DNA of 64,000 bases. It comes from Pomacea canaliculata. Taxonomy: Eukaryota; Mollusca; Gastropoda; Architaenioglossa; Ampullariidae. Positions 59,073 through 64,000 of the stretch are shown piece after piece. The notes under the pieces are model-generated. The model had not been told where the DNA came from. It worked only from the letters and a program-made list of their open reading frames with translations, and did not search any database. The DNA is taken from NCBI RefSeq assembly GCF_003073045.1, contig NC_037597.1:12249217-12313216 (forward strand), read 5' to 3'. Position 1 is the first letter of the stretch. Each line of letters starts with the position of its first letter. Both the position numbers and the translations under genes were made by a program.

Positions 59073-62000
59073 TTACATGAAAGAGATATCTTGTAATTTT
59101 GAATATTTAATGTCTTTGGCATGCACAACTTTCTGCAGAAAACTTCTGAGTGCTGGGTGGCAAAATGGAATCTGAAACATGAACAATGAAAATTGTGATG
59201 GCACAAAACTATATCATATGCAAGAAAAGACTAAGATACTAGAATTATTTCACACTCACTTTTGTTAGTAAAATCTGACTTTTTTGGGTATGGAAGGCAG
59301 CTTGTGCAGTTCTGATTTCTTGAACCATACCATACTGTTGCTCATGTGAAATGTATCTAACACAATGCATGTAAGGGATATAGGCATGGCTTTGCTTATT
59401 ACTATTATTTTAAATTTCAATTTTATTTAGAATTTAAAAGACTATGGAGATTTTAGAAATGTTTGCCATTTACATGTGAATTTAAAAAAATAGGATTTTG
59501 CAATGTTTTACTATTTCCAAGTCATGAACACTCAGAAAGAAGCATACCATACTGAAAAAAAATCCCAAACCAACCCCAATCCAAGACCACAAAAATCAAA
59601 CTGCAAATTTCTAAGATTGTAGTTCTTCATTTACTGTAAAAAAGAAAATGTGAAAAAAACAATATGCATAAATAGCTCTGCATGACTGATACAAACTTTT
59701 AACAGTGTATCCATGAGTGTTGAAAATCTGGTGCCGAGTTGCAAGCTGTCAGGAGACTGAGTTGACCATTGGTAGTCTATGCACTGGCTAAGTACCTGTG
59801 CCTGCATAACCAAGCCTAACAGGCACGCTACCATTCCTGTCTCCCCAGAGAAATTGTAAATTGGCCTTCCTGTAGGAAACATGGCACAAAAAGTAAAAAA
59901 AAAAATTTAAAGGTTAAAGTGAATTCATTTTAAGAAAATGGGGCTTGATTTTGCTACTTTGAATCAATAAGCTGACGACAAATGTAAAATTGCCAGATGA
60001 TCATCGGAAACTTAAAAAAAAACAAACCCACACACACATTAAAAAAAAAAACAACAAAGAGGAGGGACAATGGTGAAAAGTTGTTAAAGGTGGAGATATG
60101 AGTCCACTGAGACTTTGTATTTTCACCAAAATTCTAAGGACAATGCACAAGGTGAAACAAGGTCTAGAAAATGACCAGGCATGACACGTCCAGATTATTT
60201 TGAAAATTGCATCCACTGATGAAAATGCTATGAAATCCTACCCGACACCATTTCTGCAAGACTATCCACACACAGCTCAAGCTCTTCCACTAGAATCTCT
60301 AGAGTAGATGGGGGATAATGAATGCACAAATCTGAACTTGTATTGCACAGTTCCTGGAAAAAAACCCATACAATCTATAAGTAATAAAATTATACAATTA
60401 AAACAAAGGATCTTGAACTTCAAACACAAAATTCAAAATACTACTTATAAACTGAATGCATCATTGTGTATGTGTGTGAGAAAGAGGGAGAGAATGAAAG
60501 AGTATTTCTAGTATATTTAATTGTGAGAGAGACTGAATTTTTTTATTGAGCAGACCCTTGGATATGTATGGCTCCAGCAAAGTGTCAGTAGTAAGAACAT
60601 GTTTTAAGGACCTTTACACAAAGACTTATAGATTGTTTCCAGCAAGACTGACACAATGATGTATGCACAACAGTCACAATATTAATAATAAAATGAACGC
60701 ATCTATTATTGTGTGTGTGCATGAGAGAGAAAATTTTCAGTATATTATACAGTGTGTGGGAGGGAAAGAGTATATTCCAGTTCTGTACCATCGAAATATA
60801 GAAAATAAAAGAGAAAAAATTTTTAAAGGCAGATGTATGACTAATGAGACATGCTTAAAATAAATCTGCTCACCATCAGTATTTTAAAAATTTGTAACTG
60901 AAGCATAATTTTTTCAGAAAAAAAGGTATTCTCTTCAGGTTCAAACAGATAGTGTATTCTGAAAACAAAAAACAAAAAAAGTATGACAGCGCAGTTCATC
61001 TACATCTTACAAAATAACATGAACTTAAAAAAAATGTTTATCTACTTAGTAGCATACATATAGAATTTCACTTTGAAAAATACACCTGCTTTTAACCAAG
61101 ATGGCCACGCAAGAAATAATCTGAGGCACTTAACTATGAGAATGATGGAAATTTTGTTCTGATTAAAACCAAATAAAATTAACTAATGAAATCTGAGTAC
61201 AGTTTTTATATATTAAGTGCAAATGAAATGGTGAAATGATGCTATACCTTTGCTGCTGATGTTTCTTGATGTAAGATGTTAGTGCATTTGGAGAGTAAAG
61301 CTTATTCAGCAAGAATTCATGCACTGCTTTGGAGTCACCCTTTTCATCTCTGATATAAGTCCATGAGCACCTGCTTGCCAATAACAAGATATTGATCTAC
61401 TGCAACCACATGCAAGAAATTAAGAACTGGAGACCTGACTCTCACTTGCCTGTGTTTATTGATTAAATTCTCATTTGGGCAATTCTCAGTAGGGCTACTC
61501 CCATAACAGTTAAATGGACTAAAGTGAGTACAAAACCAGATTTTCAGGAATAACTTGAGAAATTTTTTAAACTCACCTTTAAACACATATTGGAACTGAT
61601 GTCAGTAATCTTTATTAAAAAAAAAAAAAAAAAAAACCTGCATAAATGTGATGAAATCTTAATCATGAAAACTGCTTATTTTCTTAGACAAGTAATACTA
61701 ATATATATCAACAAACAACCCAATGTGTTAAAACTTTATTTAAAGTCATCACTTGAGACTTTAAGACTGCATTTAAAAACATCTGCCTATACAAAATTAT
61801 ACGATGTATGATGCAGTGAAAATGGTGATGGCAAAGGGCAACCATCACCACCTATAGAAAAAATAAAAAAAATAAAAGGCCTGGTTGGTTTCTTTGCACC
61901 TGTTTATGTCAAGAGAATGTTATCCAAACTATATTTCAAACTAATACAACATACCCTGGGGACCTTCTTATCCCACTGAAGGCTACCAACAAAGTGTGTG

Positions 62001-63864
62001 GCAAATTTGCGAATGTCAGTGTTTGTCTCCTCTAAAAGGATCAAACAAGCATCCAACACACTGCAAATAACAAGCAAATAAAGGTGTGCATCACTTCAGA
62101 CTCTGCACTGGTCATGGTTAGCGGTCTTATAATATTTATCTGAAAAGCTATTTTAATTCATCATCATGTTCTTCAACTGTTATCTGTGCAAAAAATATAG
62201 AAATGCAAAGACATAAGAAAGTTGTATATTTTCCGCAAAACAGCTTCAACACTTACCCCACTACTGCTGAGTCAAGGGAAATTGTTTGATTAAGGGTGTG
62301 GCACTTCAGAATGGACAAGCCTGCAAGGCAGAGTCCCTGTGCAGCAGCCATTCTGTAGTCCTCATTTTGAAATGGTTGACTGTAGAGGTTGAGTCTGTGA
62401 CTCCAATCACATATGTGTGACATCCTGTCAACACTTATTTACAAAGTCTGTGAAAAACTGATTCTTAAAATCTTTTATAGCTCAATTTTTCAAAGCAAGT
62501 GCACAATTACCTGATTTAAATATTCAGGATTGTCATAGTTCAGTAAAAGTGTTGGTGAGTTAGTATTCAACACACGACAGAGAGATGGATGAGTTTCCCA
62601 AACATTCACTTCATTGACAAAAGAACTATAAAACTGATACATGCTTTACACATAAAATTTGACATACCTGTCTGCAGATGCAGCAATAGACATTTTCTCA
62701 GCCAGAACAATCGCCTCCACAGGAAACAGAGCGGCCTGAATTCTATTCATTTTCTGAAACTTTGACTTTACACTGTAAAGATTAAGGTCAGCAGGTATGG
62801 ATGATTTGTCTCCATGGTTACGAAGATGATAAGTTACAAGAAGATTTGCTGCCTCCATGAGACATAGCTCATCTCTTTCAGTCTGAAGGTACTTCCACAG
62901 AGCAGCCTGCATGCAAAAAAACCAAATTATACATTCTTAACAACAATATTTTTGTGTACACCACCCTTTCACAAGAGTAAAAGACATCATATTGTATGAA
63001 TGAGAATTATATTTTCAGGTCAGAAAGTGACCTGAAAACAATACTAATGCCTTGCCATAAATGAAATAAAGCTAGTGGTAGCTTATAGTAACTTCAAAAA
63101 GGTGAAAATATAATAACACATGTACTTTTAGCATTATACCAACAATTATAAACATGTGTAGCTTTAATATTAAGGTAGGGTAAACAAATAAAGAATACTT
63201 AATGAGAAACACATCCACATTATGAACAATACAAAGATAATAACAACCAAAAAGCAAAAGCCCAGTCTAGAAGAGCAAGAAATGAAGAGGAACTGAAAAA
63301 GGACATCAACAATAATAATCAATACCTGTGGCATTAGTGACCCTCCCACTAGACCCATCTTAAACAATTCCCCTTTCATCCCTTTCCTAACAGCATACCC
63401 CAGGTTCCCACACAACACTTCTCCCTCTGTTGCATGCCTATGCTCCTCGAGGAGTAACAATAAACACACACACACACGCAAACACTTCTACCTCTTAACA
63501 TCAACAACAACCTGAAATGTTCGGATTTTTCCCAGTTGCATTAGTTACAATTATTTTGCATTGCTGTTGCATTCTGTACATTATTACAGTTATGAGATGG
63601 TTAACTTTCTCTGGTTCAAGCTAATGCTAAGGCAGGTACCTTAAATAAGTTAGGGTTAAGGAACAAAACCTCAAAAGAAGTGTTAACTGTATCATTATGT
63701 TGCTGATGAGTAGAGATGCACTGAAGAACAGCTCTGCAGACATCTTTGTTTTCTGACTGCAAGCAATAAAGGTAGAAGTCTTGTGCTGACAGTGTCACAT
63801 GACCTTGACAGCAAAGGTCATGCAGGCAGGTCACAGTACTGCCAATAAGGACAGACTGACTTAT
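59073..63864 (-). CDS. THADA: THADA-like HEAT-repeat protein, C-terminal part (gene continues right)
   Basis: THADA/Trm732 proteins partner FTSJ1/Trm7 for 2'-O-methylation of tRNA position 32. Resolved exons, 5' to 3': 63864-63640, 62906-62668, 62424-62257, 62060-61955, then one or more unresolved, then about 61365-61248, 60958-60874, 60353-60242, 59869-59697 and 59171-59073 (TAA). All resolved joins agree in phase. The protein is helical and HEAT-like: LWKYLQTERDELCLMEAANL, YRMAAAQGLCLAGLSIL and LILLEETNTDIRKFATHFV. IHYLFEPEENTFFSEKIM resembles the LFE..E.N.F.E signature near the THADA C-terminus. The join between 61955 and about 61365 is not solved. Candidate small exons at 61573-61605 and 61448-61533 have splice signals, the latter with a GC donor. 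The 5' part is outside the window. Identity comes from remembered family pattern; another large HEAT protein is possible. Confidence 0.55.
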
Positions 63865-64000
63865 CTGTACAATCAACAAAAAACCAAACCTTTCACAAGC
63901 CATCACATTGATGCTTTTGTAATAGCCAATAACAACTTAATAAATTATTTGATTCAAGCTGGTAGTCTAATATGCAGTAATAAATGACATAAGCTGGACC

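Overview
The window is nuclear DNA from an invertebrate animal, most likely a mollusc and probably a gastropod. It is AT-rich, its genes are split by many GT-AG introns, the proteins are clear orthologues of vertebrate housekeeping genes, and the non-coding DNA holds decayed LINE fragments and short inverted-repeat DNA elements of the kind common in mollusc genomes. The taxon is inferred; no marker gene proves it.

Layout, left to right. (1) 563-703 (+): last exon of a polypeptide GalNAc-transferase-like gene, cut by the window edge. (2) 5673-11901 (+): NAA40, nine coding exons, complete. (3) 15648-23343 (-): adenylosuccinate synthetase, thirteen exons, complete apart from one unresolved junction. 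(4) 24451-33389 (-): GCC1, a GRIP-domain golgin, eleven coding exons, complete. (5) 38766-43580 (+): SLC35B2, the Golgi PAPS transporter, three coding exons plus probable 5' UTR exons near 35.1 kb and 37.4 kb. (6) 48578-52925 (-): PRORP, the protein-only mitochondrial RNase P nuclease, six exons, complete. (7) 53199-55260 (+): an intronless BTB-BACK gene with a propeller-like C-terminal half and one apparent +1 frameshift in a C5 run. (8) 59073-63864 (-): 3' part of a HEAT-like gene, probably THADA, running off the right edge.

Gene arrangement. NAA40/ADSS, SLC35B2/PRORP and BTB/THADA are convergent. GCC1/SLC35B2 and PRORP/BTB are divergent. The last pair shares only 273 bp between start codons and is a good bidirectional-promoter candidate. 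GCC1 and SLC35B2 both act at the Golgi, but no shared pathway is implied. The remaining genes are unrelated housekeeping functions: N-terminal acetylation of histones H4 and H2A, AMP synthesis, mitochondrial tRNA 5' processing, and probably tRNA modification.

Mobile DNA lies in introns and intergenic DNA. It includes a 200-bp hAT-type element with a perfect 8-bp target duplication, a piggyBac-type element flanked by TTAA, two longer inverted-repeat elements, and several broken LINE pieces (endonuclease, reverse transcriptase, ORF1 and 3' tails). I saw no CRISPR array, rRNA, tRNA, LTR retroelement or clearly novel multi-gene system. The most useful leads are the frameshifted BTB gene, the very small exons, the divergent promoters and the small DNA-transposon families.
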